A DNA stretch of 64,000 nucleotides from Dyadobacter sp. (GTDB taxonomy: Bacteria > Bacteroidota > Bacteroidia > Cytophagales > Spirosomataceae), in the NCBI RefSeq assembly GCF_017744695.1, contig NZ_JAGIAS010000008.1, forward strand, positions 62,001 through 126,000, given 5' to 3'. The first letter of the stretch is position 1; every line of letters starts with the position of its first letter. The notes beneath the pieces are model-generated. The model saw only the letters and a program-made list of their open reading frames with translations, ran no database searches and had not been told where the DNA came from. Below, piece after piece: positions 9,142-18,803 of this stretch. The translations under genes and the position numbers were made by a program.

Positions 9142-9594
9142 ATGATTGCAGTAATCCAGCGCGTGAGCAGCGCTTCGGTGACCATTGAAGGAAAAATAAA
9201 AGGTGAAATCAAAACGGGCTTTATGGTGCTGCTAGGCATTACGCACACCGACGCGACGGAAGATATAGAGTGGTTGGGAAAGAAGATCGTCGGACTGCGG
9301 GTATTCAATGATGAGGAAGGTAAAATGAACCTGGATTTGAAAACTGTAAATGGAGATATTCTGCTGATCAGCCAGTTTACCTTACACGCCAGCACCAAAA
9401 AGGGTAACCGCCCATCGTTTATCGAAGCGGCTAAGCCAGACGTCGCTATTCCTCTTTATGAAAAGATGATCAGTCTCCTCGGCGAGGAGCTGGGAAAGCC
9501 TATTCAAACAGGCGAATTTGGAGCGGATATGAAGGTATCGCTGCTGAACGACGGCCCTGTAACAATCGTCATTGATTCAAAAAACAGAATCTGA
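9142..9594 (+). CDS. dtd: D-aminoacyl-tRNA deacylase
   Basis: Removes D-amino acids (and glycine from tRNA-Ala) that were wrongly attached to tRNA. The 150-residue protein carries the two DTD signatures that form the active site across the dimer: SQFTLHASTKKGNRPSF (the SQFTL motif) and a C-terminal NDGPVTIVID (GPVT). The N-terminus MIAVIQRVSSASVTI is also typical. It is followed after 51 nt by the MazG-like gene on the same strand, so the two may form a small housekeeping unit. Confidence 0.95.
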   Translation: MIAVIQRVSSASVTIEGKIKGEIKTGFMVLLGITHTDATEDIEWLGKKIVGLRVFNDEEGKMNLDLKTVNGDILLISQFTLHASTKKGNRPSFIEAAKPDVAIPLYEKMISLLGEELGKPIQTGEFGADMKVSLLNDGPVTIVIDSKNRI

Positions 9595-9645
9595 AACCGA
9601 TCTCAGAACAGCAGTATTCACTCATTCACTCATTCAAAACTAAAT

Positions 9646-9972
9646 ATGACCATCCAGCAAGCACAGGAACAAGTCGATCAATGGATCAAAACTTACGGCG
9701 TACGGTATTTTTCCGAACTGACCAACATGACAATCCTCACCGAAGAGGTGGGCGAGCTCGCGCGCATTATGGCGCGTACGTACGGCGACCAGTCGTTCAA
9801 GAAATCGGATTTGGGAAAAGACCTCGGCGATGAAATGGCCGATGTACTTTGGGTGCTCATCTGCCTTGCCAACCAGACCGGCATTGATCTTACCGAGGCA
9901 TTTGAAAAGAACCTGGCCAAAAAGACGGACCGCGATAAAGACCGCCACAAGCAGAACACTAAACTGCAATAG
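9646..9972 (+). CDS. MazG-like nucleotide pyrophosphohydrolase
   Basis: 108 residues of an all-alpha NTP pyrophosphatase. The metal-binding motif is visible as LTEEVGELAR (EExxE) followed by DLGDEMADVLWVLICLANQ (ExxD). Such short MazG-like proteins hydrolyse (d)NTPs or damaged nucleotides to the monophosphate; the exact substrate cannot be read from the sequence. The Lys-rich C-terminal tail is common. The gene is immediately followed by a strong shared terminator with sucB. Confidence 0.85.
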   Translation: MTIQQAQEQVDQWIKTYGVRYFSELTNMTILTEEVGELARIMARTYGDQSFKKSDLGKDLGDEMADVLWVLICLANQTGIDLTEAFEKNLAKKTDRDKDRHKQNTKLQ

Positions 9973-9975
9973 CCT

Positions 9976-10015
9976 ATAACAGAACAAGCCCGGAAACCCG
10001 GGCCTGCTCTGTTAT
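9976..10015. terminator. Bidirectional terminator between the MazG-like gene and sucB
   Basis: An 18-bp stem with a short loop (ATAACAGAACAAGCCCGG against CCGGGCCTGCTCTGTTAT). On the plus strand two pairs are A/C mismatches. On the minus strand the same two positions become G-U pairs, so the fold is complete there. A T-rich stretch at 10015-10023 serves the plus strand. Confidence 0.75.
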
Positions 10016-10037
10016 CTATTTTTCCGAAATGATAATA

Positions 10038-11624
10038 TTACATATCCAGTAACAGACGCATCGGATCTTCGAGCAACTGTTTCACGCGAACCAGGAAGCT
10101 TACCGAATCCTTACCGTCTATTGTACGGTGGTCGTACGAGAGCGCCACATACATGATCGGACGAATAACGATCTGACCATCTACAACTACCGGGCGTTCT
10201 ACGATGTTGTGCATACCAAGAATAGCCGATTGCGGCGCATTGATAATCGGTGTCGACATCATTGAACCGAATGTACCGCCATTAGTGATGGTGAATGTAC
10301 CACCCGACATTTCGTCAAGCCCCAGCTTACCGTCACGCGCACGAACCGCCAAACGAACGATTTCCTTTTCAATCGCTGCGAACGAAAGTGTCTCAGCATT
10401 GCGGATAACCGGCACTACCAATCCGCGCGGTGTTGAAACAGCTACCGAAATGTCAGCGAAATCGTTGTATACCAGCTCATCACCATCGATCTGCGCATTG
10501 ATAACCGGGAAATCTTTCAACGCGACGGTTACCGCCTTCACGAAGAACGACATAAAGCCGAGGCCCACTTCGTGTTTTTCCTTGAATTTATCCTTGAACT
10601 TGGAACGCAAATCCATCACCGGCTTCATATCCACTTCATTGAAGGTGGTAAGCATGGCCGTTTCATTCTTCACTGCTACCAAACGGCGTGCGATGGTTTT
10701 ACGCAGTGAGGACATTTTCTCGCGACGTGACGCGCGCGCACCCGCAGGGGCCGCGGCAGGTGCTGCAACAGCAGGTTTAGCAGGGGCTGCCGCCGGAGCG
10801 GCTGGCGAAGCCGGTGCTGCTTTCTCTGCCTTCAATGCATCGTCTTTCATGATTTTACCTCCTGAGCCGGAACCGTTGACGTCTTTCGGATCGATCCCCT
10901 TTTCCGCCAGAATTTTAGCCGCAACAGGCGATGCGTGTTTTTCGCTGTAAGCTTTGTCGGCAGCAGCAGGGGTGCCGGTCGCCTGTGGAGCTGCCGGTGC
11001 AGCCGCAGGAGCGCCCGCAGTTTGTGCAATCGTGCAGATTACCGCACCGATCGACAGTGTATCGCCTTCTTTTCCTACAATTTTCAATATACCCGCAGCT
11101 TCGGCAGGAAGTTCGAATGTGGCTTTGTCGGATTCGAGCTCGCAAAGGATTTCGTCAACAGCCACGTAGTCACCATCTTTTTTGCTCCAAGAAGCAATGG
11201 TTACCTCGCTGATAGACTCTCCCACCGCAGGAACTTTCATTTCATAAACCTGGCCGGTCGCAGCAGCGGATACAGCTGGTGAAGCTGCCGGAGCAGGTGC
11301 TTCCGTTTTCGCAGGTTCGGCCACAACAGAAGCTATTGGTGCAGCTGCTTCGGCTTTGGGGGCCGTTTCTTTCGGCGCAGCGCCGTTAGCCGCGTCAATT
11401 GTCGCGATCAGGTCGCCGATATTCAGCGTATCGCCTTCCTGCGCTTTAATATGCAATATACCTTCAGCTTCCGCGGTGAGTTCAAATGTCGCTTTGTCCG
11501 AATCCAGTCCGCAGATCACCTCGTCCATCTTCACAAAATCGCCATCATTTTTGAACCAGTTTCCTATCGTAACCTCAGTAATCGACTCGCCAACAGGCGG
11601 TACTTTTATTTCAATTTCAGCCAT
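10038..11624 (-). CDS. sucB: 2-oxoglutarate dehydrogenase E2 (dihydrolipoyl succinyltransferase)
   Basis: Core of the 2-oxoglutarate dehydrogenase complex: transfers succinyl from lipoyl-lysine to CoA in the TCA cycle. The 528 residues contain two lipoyl domains, unlike the single one in E. coli (Lys44 in DSDKA and Lys167 in ESDKA), joined by Ala/Pro-rich linkers. A peripheral subunit-binding domain follows (about 228-265: [15 protein letters not shown]). The catalytic domain ends with [11 protein letters not shown] (His499, Asp503). Bacteroidota E2 proteins often have this double-lipoyl layout. It lies 47 nt downstream of sucA, so the two are almost surely co-transcribed. No E3 gene is in the window. 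Confidence 0.94.
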   Translation of the reverse strand: MAEIEIKVPPVGESITEVTIGNWFKNDGDFVKMDEVICGLDSDKATFELTAEAEGILHIKAQEGDTLNIGDLIATIDAANGAAPKETAPKAEAAAPIASVVAEPAKTEAPAPAASPAVSAAATGQVYEMKVPAVGESISEVTIASWSKKDGDYVAVDEILCELESDKATFELPAEAAGILKIVGKEGDTLSIGAVICTIAQTAGAPAAAPAAPQATGTPAAADKAYSEKHASPVAAKILAEKGIDPKDVNGSGSGGKIMKDDALKAEKAAPASPAAPAAAPAKPAVAAPAAAPAGARASRREKMSSLRKTIARRLVAVKNETAMLTTFNEVDMKPVMDLRSKFKDKFKEKHEVGLGFMSFFVKAVTVALKDFPVINAQIDGDELVYNDFADISVAVSTPRGLVVPVIRNAETLSFAAIEKEIVRLAVRARDGKLGLDEMSGGTFTITNGGTFGSMMSTPIINAPQSAILGMHNIVERPVVVDGQIVIRPIMYVALSYDHRTIDGKDSVSFLVRVKQLLEDPMRLLLDM

Positions 11625-11671
11625 TTTATGTGCAATCTTGTTATCGAATTAAGTCAAAAATTATAGGAATA

Positions 11672-14437
11672 TCATTCAAAAGCTCTGTTGATGATCTCCG
11701 CTTGCTCCTTCGTGTGAATTTTAGAGAATCCTGTCGAAGGTGAAGCACTTGGTTCACGGGCGATTACCTGCAGTGGCTTCACACCTTTGTACATGCGCAG
11801 CATGAACGTCCAGCCACCCATATTGAACGGTTCTTCCTGCACCCAGTAAACACTTGCGTTTTCGTACTGCGCCAAATGCGCGTCGATTTGCGTTTGCGGG
11901 AACGGATGCATTTGTTCCAGACGAATGATTGCCACATCGTCGCGTTTGTCGGCTTGCTGCTTTTCATACAGCTCGTAGTACAGCTTACCGGTACAGAGCA
12001 ACACTTTCTTCACTTTCTTCGGATCTGCGTAAGTATCACCAATCGTTTCCTGGAACGAGCCGCTTACAAGGCTATCGATCGGTGAAACGCACAGCGGGTG
12101 ACGTAGCATCGATTTCGGCGACATCACGATCAACGGCTTCCGGAACGGGAATTTCAACTGCCTGCGTAGCAAGTGGAAAAAGTTGGCCGGCGTTGTTACG
12201 TTCGCTACGATGATGTTATAATTTGCCGAAAGCTGCAGGTAACGCTCCGGACGTGCATTGGAGTGCTCCGGCCCCTGGCCTTCATAGCCGTGAGGAAGCA
12301 GCATCACCAAACCCGTCCAGCGGTCCCATTTGGTTTCGCTGGATGTTACGAACTGATCGATGATCACTTGCGTACCGTTGGCAAAGTCGCCAAACTGTGC
12401 TTCCCAGATCACCAATGCATTCGGATTTGCCATCGAGTAGCCGAATTCAAAACCCAACACGCCATATTCTGACAACAACGAGTTGTAAATCATGAACTGT
12501 CCCTGGCCCTCCTGAATGTGCTGCAAGCTGTTGTAGGCCGCATTGGTCTCCACATCACGCAATACCGCATGACGGTGCGAGAATGTACCGCGCTGCACAT
12601 CCTGGCCACTCAAGCGAACGATATTGCCTTCGGTAAGAATCGATCCGTACGCAAGCAGCTCGGCAGTAGCCCAGTTCACTTCCTTTTTATCGAAGATCAT
12701 CTGCTCACGGTCTTTGAGCAGCTTGTCGATCTGTTTCAGTCTGTTGAAATTTTCAGGAGTACTAATCAGCGCTTTACCGATTTTTTCAAGCACGTCCAGT
12801 GCCACACCCGTTTCCGGCGATTTCTCAAAGTCTTCCGGCTTCGATTTACGCAAGGTGTGCCATTCCTGTTCCAGTTTCGGCATGGTGTATGGCAATGCTT
12901 TCTGCTTCACCATATCAAGGCGTTCCTGCAACAATTGCTTGAACTCCTTATCCATATTAGCCGCCAGCTGTGCATCCACATCGCCACGCTCCGCCAGCGT
13001 TTTCTGGTAAATTTCGCGCGGGTTCTGGTGGTTCTCAATGGATTTGTAAAGAACCGGCTGCGTAAACTTCGGTTCGTCCGCCTCGTTGTGTCCGTGACGA
13101 CGGTAACAAACCATATCAATGAAAATGTCCTTATTAAATTTCTGACGGTATTCAACCGCGAGGCGCATACAATAGACCACTGCCTCAGGATCATCACCGT
13201 TTACGTGCAATACAGGTGCATCCACGATCTTGGCGATGTCCGTACAATAGATCGACGAACGTGCGTCAACGAAGTCGGTGGTGAAACCAACCTGGTTGTT
13301 GATCACAAAATGGATCGTACCACCGGTGTAGTAGCCATTCAGCGCGGACATCTGGGTTACCTCGTAAACGATCCCCTGCCCTGCCACCGCGGCATCACCG
13401 TGGATCAATACCGGCAATACGCGATCATAGTCGCTATCGTACATACCGTCTGCCCGGGCGCGGATGTAACCTTCCACCACCGGGTTCACCGCCTCGAGGT
13501 GGGACGGGTTCGGCGCCAGTTTCAGGTGTACATTGTTGCCGTCTTTGGTCGTAATCTGGCTCGCAAAACCCATATGGTACTTCACGTCCCCATCACCCCA
13601 AACCTGGTCGGGCAGGTTACCTTCAAATTCGTTGAAGATCTGTCCGTAGGTTTTCTGCATGATGTTCGCCAGCACGTTCAAACGACCGCGGTGCGCCATA
13701 CCGATCATCACTTCCACCACGCCCATTTCGGCGGCTTTGTTGATCATCGCGTCGAGTGCCGGGATCGTCGTTTCACCTCCTTCGAGCGAGAAACGTTTCT
13801 GACCGAGGTATTTGGTATGCAGGAAGTTTTCAAAAACAACCGCCTCGTTCAGCTTTGAAAGAATGTGTTTTTTCTCTTCAATCGAGAAAGTCATCGTCAA
13901 CGCTTCCTTCTCGATCTTTTTACGCAACCAGCTTTTCTGCTCGCGGTCGCGGATGTAGAGGTATTCGAAACCGATATTTCTTGCATAGATCGTCTGCAAT
14001 GCGTTTACGATCTCACGCAAGGTGGCCGGACGATCAAAGACCTCAATACCGGCTTCAAAAACGGTATCGAGGTCTTCGGGTCCCAGATTAAAATCAGCTA
14101 TGTCCAATTGCGGGCGACGGTCTTTCCTTTTCTGGATCGGGTTCGTAGTCGCCAGAAGGTGTCCCCTCGACCTGTACCCACGAATCAAATGCACCACTTC
14201 CATTTCCTTCCGGATACGTGCAGGATCCGTTTTCCCCACTACCGCAGCCTCTTTGCCGTTGGCAGCACCATTGGCGTGTCCGTTACCGCCAACAGGGTAT
14301 TTTTGATAAAAATCATAACCTTCAAAAAACTTTTGCCAGCCTTCGTCCACGGAAGCTGCATCTTGCTTATAAGAATTGTACAATTCTTCAATATAAGCGG
14401 CGTCGGAATTTGCTATATAAGTGTATTTATCCATCAC
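11672..14437 (-). CDS. sucA: 2-oxoglutarate dehydrogenase E1 component
   Basis: A thiamine-diphosphate decarboxylase that converts 2-oxoglutarate to succinyl-dihydrolipoyl-E2. The 921 residues show the E2-binding N-terminus (NSDAAYIEELYNSYKQD), the active-site region MAHRGRLNVLANI, the TPP/Mg2+ segment IHGDAAVAGQGIVYEV, and the C-terminal half with FSHRHAVLRD, LVIWEAQFGDFAN and LLPHGYEGQGPEHSNARPER. Length matches the family. The start may be ATG 14437 or the next codon, ATG 14434. It heads the sucAB unit and has a good promoter element just upstream. Confidence 0.95.
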   Translation of the reverse strand: MMDKYTYIANSDAAYIEELYNSYKQDAASVDEGWQKFFEGYDFYQKYPVGGNGHANGAANGKEAAVVGKTDPARIRKEMEVVHLIRGYRSRGHLLATTNPIQKRKDRRPQLDIADFNLGPEDLDTVFEAGIEVFDRPATLREIVNALQTIYARNIGFEYLYIRDREQKSWLRKKIEKEALTMTFSIEEKKHILSKLNEAVVFENFLHTKYLGQKRFSLEGGETTIPALDAMINKAAEMGVVEVMIGMAHRGRLNVLANIMQKTYGQIFNEFEGNLPDQVWGDGDVKYHMGFASQITTKDGNNVHLKLAPNPSHLEAVNPVVEGYIRARADGMYDSDYDRVLPVLIHGDAAVAGQGIVYEVTQMSALNGYYTGGTIHFVINNQVGFTTDFVDARSSIYCTDIAKIVDAPVLHVNGDDPEAVVYCMRLAVEYRQKFNKDIFIDMVCYRRHGHNEADEPKFTQPVLYKSIENHQNPREIYQKTLAERGDVDAQLAANMDKEFKQLLQERLDMVKQKALPYTMPKLEQEWHTLRKSKPEDFEKSPETGVALDVLEKIGKALISTPENFNRLKQIDKLLKDREQMIFDKKEVNWATAELLAYGSILTEGNIVRLSGQDVQRGTFSHRHAVLRDVETNAAYNSLQHIQEGQGQFMIYNSLLSEYGVLGFEFGYSMANPNALVIWEAQFGDFANGTQVIIDQFVTSSETKWDRWTGLVMLLPHGYEGQGPEHSNARPERYLQLSANYNIIVANVTTPANFFHLLRRQLKFPFRKPLIVMSPKSMLRHPLCVSPIDSLVSGSFQETIGDTYADPKKVKKVLLCTGKLYYELYEKQQADKRDDVAIIRLEQMHPFPQTQIDAHLAQYENASVYWVQEEPFNMGGWTFMLRMYKGVKPLQVIAREPSASPSTGFSKIHTKEQAEIINRAFE

Positions 14438-14462
14438 AAAAGTGAGTATTTCATTTACGGCA

Positions 14463-14470
14463 CAAAGGTA
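14463..14470 (-). promoter_or_regulatory. Bacteroidota -7 promoter element (TACCTTTG) for sucAB
   Basis: The minus strand reads TACCTTTG, an exact TAnnTTTG match, 25 nt upstream of the first sucA ATG. A TTTAC at about -33 (plus strand near 14482-14487) is a weak partner. The position suits a short leader for the sucA-sucB operon. Confidence 0.55.
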
Positions 14471-14548
14471 CGAGACTTATGTAAAGATTACGAATAAAAA
14501 ATATCCTTTTAACTTAACCCGAAAGACGATTTGAAAAGGTTCCTGACA

Positions 14549-15478
14549 TTAGTATTTCTGAAATCCTTTGGGATTCGGAATAAATTTCAGCATGAGCTCG
14601 TGGATACCTTTCGGTCCTGAATAGGAAGTGTAGATCTGCTCCACCTGCCGCGTGCTGTAAAAATACCCCAGCCGCACATTTCTTCCCAGCTGAACCTCAG
14701 CGGTTAACTGTAAATAATCCACTTTTGCCGAAAAGGAGTTGTACCCGCCACCTATCCGGTATGACGCGCCCAGCCCAACCTTCTCTCTGAACCAGAACCG
14801 GGACCCAAAATCGACTCTCAGCTTATGATCTTTTTCCTGGATCACCAACACATGAGGCAGCATCATAACATCCTCGCTCAAATCATGACTTCCTCCGGCT
14901 GTAATGTAGAGCGGTCTGCGGTAAAAGGTCCCCACAATCTGGTCGCCAAACTTTTGAGAGAGTACCTCCGGCTTTGAGATGCCGAAATACAATTTGTCCG
15001 AACGGAGCCAGGCACCAAGCCCGAAACTACCCAACGCGCGGTTATTGCCGATGGAAGTTCCATTCGTAACGGGCAACACATTAATTCCTCCCTGGGCGCC
15101 TAGTCCCAGCTTCCATGTATCCGACAAGCCTAGATGAAATGCAAATGAGCCCACAAAGCTGGTGGTAGTGAAATAGCTGGTCTGGTCGTTCAATGCCTGA
15201 AAGCCTATCCCGAACTTACCGTCAGCGATGGTACCGTCTGCGGCAAAAGTTTGGCTGGTAGGAGAATTGGGGATATTGAACCATTTCCTGCGGAAAATCG
15301 CAGTCATATTGAAGTCTTCGCGCACACCCGTGAAGCCGGGATTAATCGACATCGGGTTCTGTACATATTGCTCATAAAGCACCTCCCGTTGCGCGGTGGC
15401 CAATCCAAAACTTGCCACAGATAATGTTGCAGCAAGAAAAAACTTTCTCGAATAGTGATGTGTGATCTTCAAAAACAT
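14549..15478 (-). CDS. PorP/SprF family type IX secretion outer-membrane protein
   Basis: 309 residues with an N-terminal signal peptide (about 1-29, ending in ATAQ) and a predicted beta-barrel. The start of the mature part, YEQYVQNPMSINPGFTGVREDFNMTAIFRRKW, is the hallmark of PorP/SprF proteins. These bind the periplasmic/cell-surface parts of the T9SS gliding and secretion machinery and are often partnered with large adhesins such as SprB. No adhesin gene or PorK-N genes are adjacent, so this is a stand-alone paralogue. A terminator separates it from the upstream TolB-like gene. Confidence 0.88.
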   Translation of the reverse strand: MFLKITHHYSRKFFLAATLSVASFGLATAQREVLYEQYVQNPMSINPGFTGVREDFNMTAIFRRKWFNIPNSPTSQTFAADGTIADGKFGIGFQALNDQTSYFTTTSFVGSFAFHLGLSDTWKLGLGAQGGINVLPVTNGTSIGNNRALGSFGLGAWLRSDKLYFGISKPEVLSQKFGDQIVGTFYRRPLYITAGGSHDLSEDVMMLPHVLVIQEKDHKLRVDFGSRFWFREKVGLGASYRIGGGYNSFSAKVDYLQLTAEVQLGRNVRLGYFYSTRQVEQIYTSYSGPKGIHELMLKFIPNPKGFQKY

Positions 15479-15501
15479 AGCACTGAATGGGTTATTTTAA
15501 A

Positions 15502-15532
15502 CAAAAATGGCAGGAGAGTGAGTCCCTGCCAT
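15502..15532 (-). terminator. Terminator of the TolB-like gene
   Basis: On the minus strand an 8-bp stem (ATGGCAGG/CCTGCCAT, 10-nt loop) is followed by TTTTTGTTT. It lies 43 nt downstream of the TolB-like stop codon and 24 nt before the PorP start, so the two genes are probably separate units. Confidence 0.7.
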
Positions 15533-15574
15533 CTTAATAACTCTTGAATATTACTTTTTTACTGTTAAATCAGG

Positions 15575-18500
15575 TCAAAAATCGTAACCCAGTGTTACGT
15601 AAGGGATTGGCTTATTGGTGTAACCGTTGTCAACTCCCCAGGCGTAATCAAATTTGGCATAGAATCCGAACAATGTCGTCCTCACACCGGCGCCGTAGCC
15701 CATCAGGTAAGGGTTTTTGTAGTTGGTCACCGTCGCCCGGAATGTTTCGTTTTCATCCCCGATAATCTGGGTATTCAAACTGTTGTTCTCGCTGAAAGGC
15801 CCCTTGCCGGTCCAGGCAGTACCAATATCGCCGAAGCCGACAATCTGGAAGTTACGCAGGAAGCTCGACGTAATGGCACCCCGGTAGAGGTATTTCACCA
15901 ATGGGATCCTCAATTCGGCATTAAGCAACATATAACTTGTACCCGACAGCCTGTTGAGCTTGAAACCGCGCAGATTAGTTGCAAAATCAGCAAAGAAAAT
16001 ATCGCGGTTATCGCGCTGGAAGTTCAGCGGGTTATCTCCCGTACGATTTTCCTTGCGGTTACCGAGCCAGTTTTCCATACCACCGAGGATATTCTGTTTA
16101 GGCGCACGGCCACCTGAATGGCTCGCGGCCGCACGCACTGCGAGGATCAGGTCGCGGTGGATTTTCTGGTAGTGACGGAAGTCCAGGCTTACGCGATTGA
16201 AACTCTCATTTGCATTGCTCAACCCTTGATACAGATCGTAACGGAGCTTGAAACGCGTCCCTTCCATCATATTCATACCATTTACGCGCGTGTTATCGAA
16301 TACAAATTCGCTGCGCACACCTCCGTAATTCGAAGACAGGTCCGGATTAGGCAGCAGCACGTCGATCATTCTCGTAGACGTGAACATCGGCGATACCGAC
16401 AAACGGCTCGTGGTCGAGAAAGGATAAGAGGCGGTAAACATCAGTTGGTTGAACCGGTATTTCTGGATCAGCCCCTCCGAATCGTTGTACAATGTCTTTC
16501 TGTCAACACGCAAGCCGAAGTCGACGCGGTAGGTATTGTTATTATACTCGGCAAACAAATCGCTGTTCCGGAAGTTGGACGAAATGAAAAGGCCCGCCTT
16601 GATCACGTGGTTTTCGAGCAGGTCGTTCATCGAGATCGATTGCGCATAGCCAAATCCACGAATAGGATCAATGCGCCAGTCGGAACTTGCGTCATTGGTG
16701 ATGAACAAGCCTTTATAATTGTACGGCCCTTTGATCGCGATATTTTCACGAACCGCCTTCGTGCGCGAGGCTACGCCCGGTGTCGTAGGAAAGCTTCCGC
16801 GATTTCTTCTCGATTCAAATGCCTTCAGAACGTCTTCATCAAACTCGTAGTTGTCAGTATCCACCTCACCTTCTTTCAAAGCCAGCTTTTTAGGCTGGTC
16901 AAGCTGTGCTGCTTTGGCGGTAGAATCCGCTTTCACCGCATTAGCCGCTCCATTGCCCGGACTTCCGGCGCTGGCCACGCTCAACGACGGCGGATTGACC
17001 GTCGCATTGATATCAAATCCGTTCTTAAACGCAGCAGTGTAGTAGCCGTCATTCAAATACGTATAAGCCAACGCTCCGCCCGGTGCTTTCAGGTTCACAT
17101 CGGCATTGCGGATATTCTGAATATAGTTGGTCAGCTGTGAGCTGGTTTGTGAAGCGCGGTTGTATTTGAAAAGGTTATTGACACCTTTTCCATTGGAAAG
17201 GTAAACTACATCGTTCTCATCGGCATAAACCGGCGTTATCTTGGCCTTTCCTTCCGATTCCACCAGCTTAATGACGTTTTCTGACCGTGGGGTCCCGTCG
17301 TGTTCAAAAAGCGTATAAGAAGGCGCAATGGATTTGAAGTTTCCTTTATCTCCCCTTCCCAACGAATCAACCGGCCTGTTGGAAGAGAAAACAACGCGAC
17401 GCGAAGATCCCTGGATAAAACGGGGTGAAAGGTCGTCGTACAGATCATTGGTAAGCGGCAATGCAGAAGCCCTGGCTACGCTAATCAGGAAAATGTCGTT
17501 CTGACCGGCCTTGTCCGCGCTCACGGCGAGCATCGAACCATCGTGCGACACATCCATGTCCACGACCTGATCCAGCCCGCGGATATTCCTTTTTGTTTTG
17601 ATCCTGATCTTCTTGGTCCCTACATTTTCATACATGTAAAGGTTCTTCTTGTCATTCTCGTTCGCAAGAATGGTCAGCACATTGTTTCTCGACCATCCCA
17701 AAAGCGGCGGCTGTGTTTTCATGCGGCCACCGATGATATCCAGTTTACCCTGGCGTACCACCTTTTTGGAACCAGATTCACTATCAAACAAATACACCCG
17801 ATAGCGTCCGTTTTTGATCTCGCTCACTGCCGTGAATTTCTTGTCCGGAGAGACTTTGATCACCGCGCTGGCATCAGTCACATTGAACTCGTTGAGCTTG
17901 TACTTCCAGGTCGGTTTGGGATCTGAATAGAATTGCTCTGCATTCTTGGTCTGGTTCAGGTAATAAGCCCGCCAGTCGCGCAGGAAACGATTGTAGGACT
18001 GCACGCCCAGCGTACTGGTAATACTGGTCTGCTCGGTACGAATAATGCGGGTGAGGTTCAGAATGTCGGAGATCTTATCTTTTCCGTAACGCTCGGCGAT
18101 GTAATTCCAGATCGAATGTCCGATCAGCGTCGCATCGTCGCCCGTCATGAGCGTGGGTTTACGGATGTTACGGTTTTTGAAAAAATCACGCATGTAATCG
18201 TTCAACTCCGGCGACCAGCCTTCGGCAATATAAGCGGCCGTTCCGGACATGAACCACTCCGGCAATGTGAGCAGCAGCGAGCTTTGCAATGCCTCCTTCA
18301 TATTACCGCCATACAGCATGTCATACACGAAAAGAAGGCTGATATCCCGCACGAGTTTTTTACGAAACCCAATCTGGTCGCCCGTATAAGCCACCTCCAC
18401 GCGCGATTGCGAGAGATTGAGTTTCTGGTCCGAAAGGTTATCCAACACCGAAAGGCCCATGTTGCTTTGTTCAAGCTCAGCGGGCGAGTTGTAGAGGAAT

Positions 18501-18787
18501 ATTTTTACGCGGTTATAAGGCGTCCAGCCGAGAACATCGGTAATTTTGTCAAATTCGCTTTCTGCGTATTGCGCCGTCAGCCTGGCAAGATTAGTTCCGC
18601 CCTGATAGTGATAGATTTCGAAGTTGGTGGTCCGGAAAATCTTCCAGTTAAACTTCTTGTACTGGACCCGGTTCTTTCCAAAAGTCTCCTGTGAAGGATA
18701 GCGCTGTGCTACTGATTCTGTAAATAATCCAAAAACCGCTAAAAGACCGATCGAAAAGGTTAATGTGTAAATATATCTTCTGCTCAT
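15575..18787 (-). CDS. TolB-like beta-propeller protein with N-terminal pseudo-peptidase and C-terminal outer-membrane barrel
   Basis: 1070 residues with a signal peptide (about 1-27). Residues 40-280 look like a peptidase-MA/gluzincin domain: LPEWFMSGTAAYIAEGW resembles the WFxEGxAxY motif, but no HExxH is visible where expected (RDISLLFVYD instead), so the domain is probably inactive. About 300-580 hold WD40/TolB-like propeller blades (for example VSPDKKFTAVSEIKNGRYRVYLFD). A Gln/Ala linker follows, and from about 690 the sequence is barrel-like and ends in an aromatic-terminated strand (YVTLGYDF). Such proteins are usually named TolB-like in Bacteroidota. The role is unknown; a surface or envelope scaffold is likely. 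Confidence 0.75.
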   Translation of the reverse strand: MSRRYIYTLTFSIGLLAVFGLFTESVAQRYPSQETFGKNRVQYKKFNWKIFRTTNFEIYHYQGGTNLARLTAQYAESEFDKITDVLGWTPYNRVKIFLYNSPAELEQSNMGLSVLDNLSDQKLNLSQSRVEVAYTGDQIGFRKKLVRDISLLFVYDMLYGGNMKEALQSSLLLTLPEWFMSGTAAYIAEGWSPELNDYMRDFFKNRNIRKPTLMTGDDATLIGHSIWNYIAERYGKDKISDILNLTRIIRTEQTSITSTLGVQSYNRFLRDWRAYYLNQTKNAEQFYSDPKPTWKYKLNEFNVTDASAVIKVSPDKKFTAVSEIKNGRYRVYLFDSESGSKKVVRQGKLDIIGGRMKTQPPLLGWSRNNVLTILANENDKKNLYMYENVGTKKIRIKTKRNIRGLDQVVDMDVSHDGSMLAVSADKAGQNDIFLISVARASALPLTNDLYDDLSPRFIQGSSRRVVFSSNRPVDSLGRGDKGNFKSIAPSYTLFEHDGTPRSENVIKLVESEGKAKITPVYADENDVVYLSNGKGVNNLFKYNRASQTSSQLTNYIQNIRNADVNLKAPGGALAYTYLNDGYYTAAFKNGFDINATVNPPSLSVASAGSPGNGAANAVKADSTAKAAQLDQPKKLALKEGEVDTDNYEFDEDVLKAFESRRNRGSFPTTPGVASRTKAVRENIAIKGPYNYKGLFITNDASSDWRIDPIRGFGYAQSISMNDLLENHVIKAGLFISSNFRNSDLFAEYNNNTYRVDFGLRVDRKTLYNDSEGLIQKYRFNQLMFTASYPFSTTSRLSVSPMFTSTRMIDVLLPNPDLSSNYGGVRSEFVFDNTRVNGMNMMEGTRFKLRYDLYQGLSNANESFNRVSLDFRHYQKIHRDLILAVRAAASHSGGRAPKQNILGGMENWLGNRKENRTGDNPLNFQRDNRDIFFADFATNLRGFKLNRLSGTSYMLLNAELRIPLVKYLYRGAITSSFLRNFQIVGFGDIGTAWTGKGPFSENNSLNTQIIGDENETFRATVTNYKNPYLMGYGAGVRTTLFGFYAKFDYAWGVDNGYTNKPIPYVTLGYDF

Positions 18788-18803
18788 ATTGCTTAGGCTG
18801 TCT

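Noticed and set aside
12518-13858. A 446-codon open frame on the plus strand opposite sucA
   Set aside because: It lies entirely within sucA, is rich in His, Phe and Arg as expected for an antisense shadow, and shows no domain.
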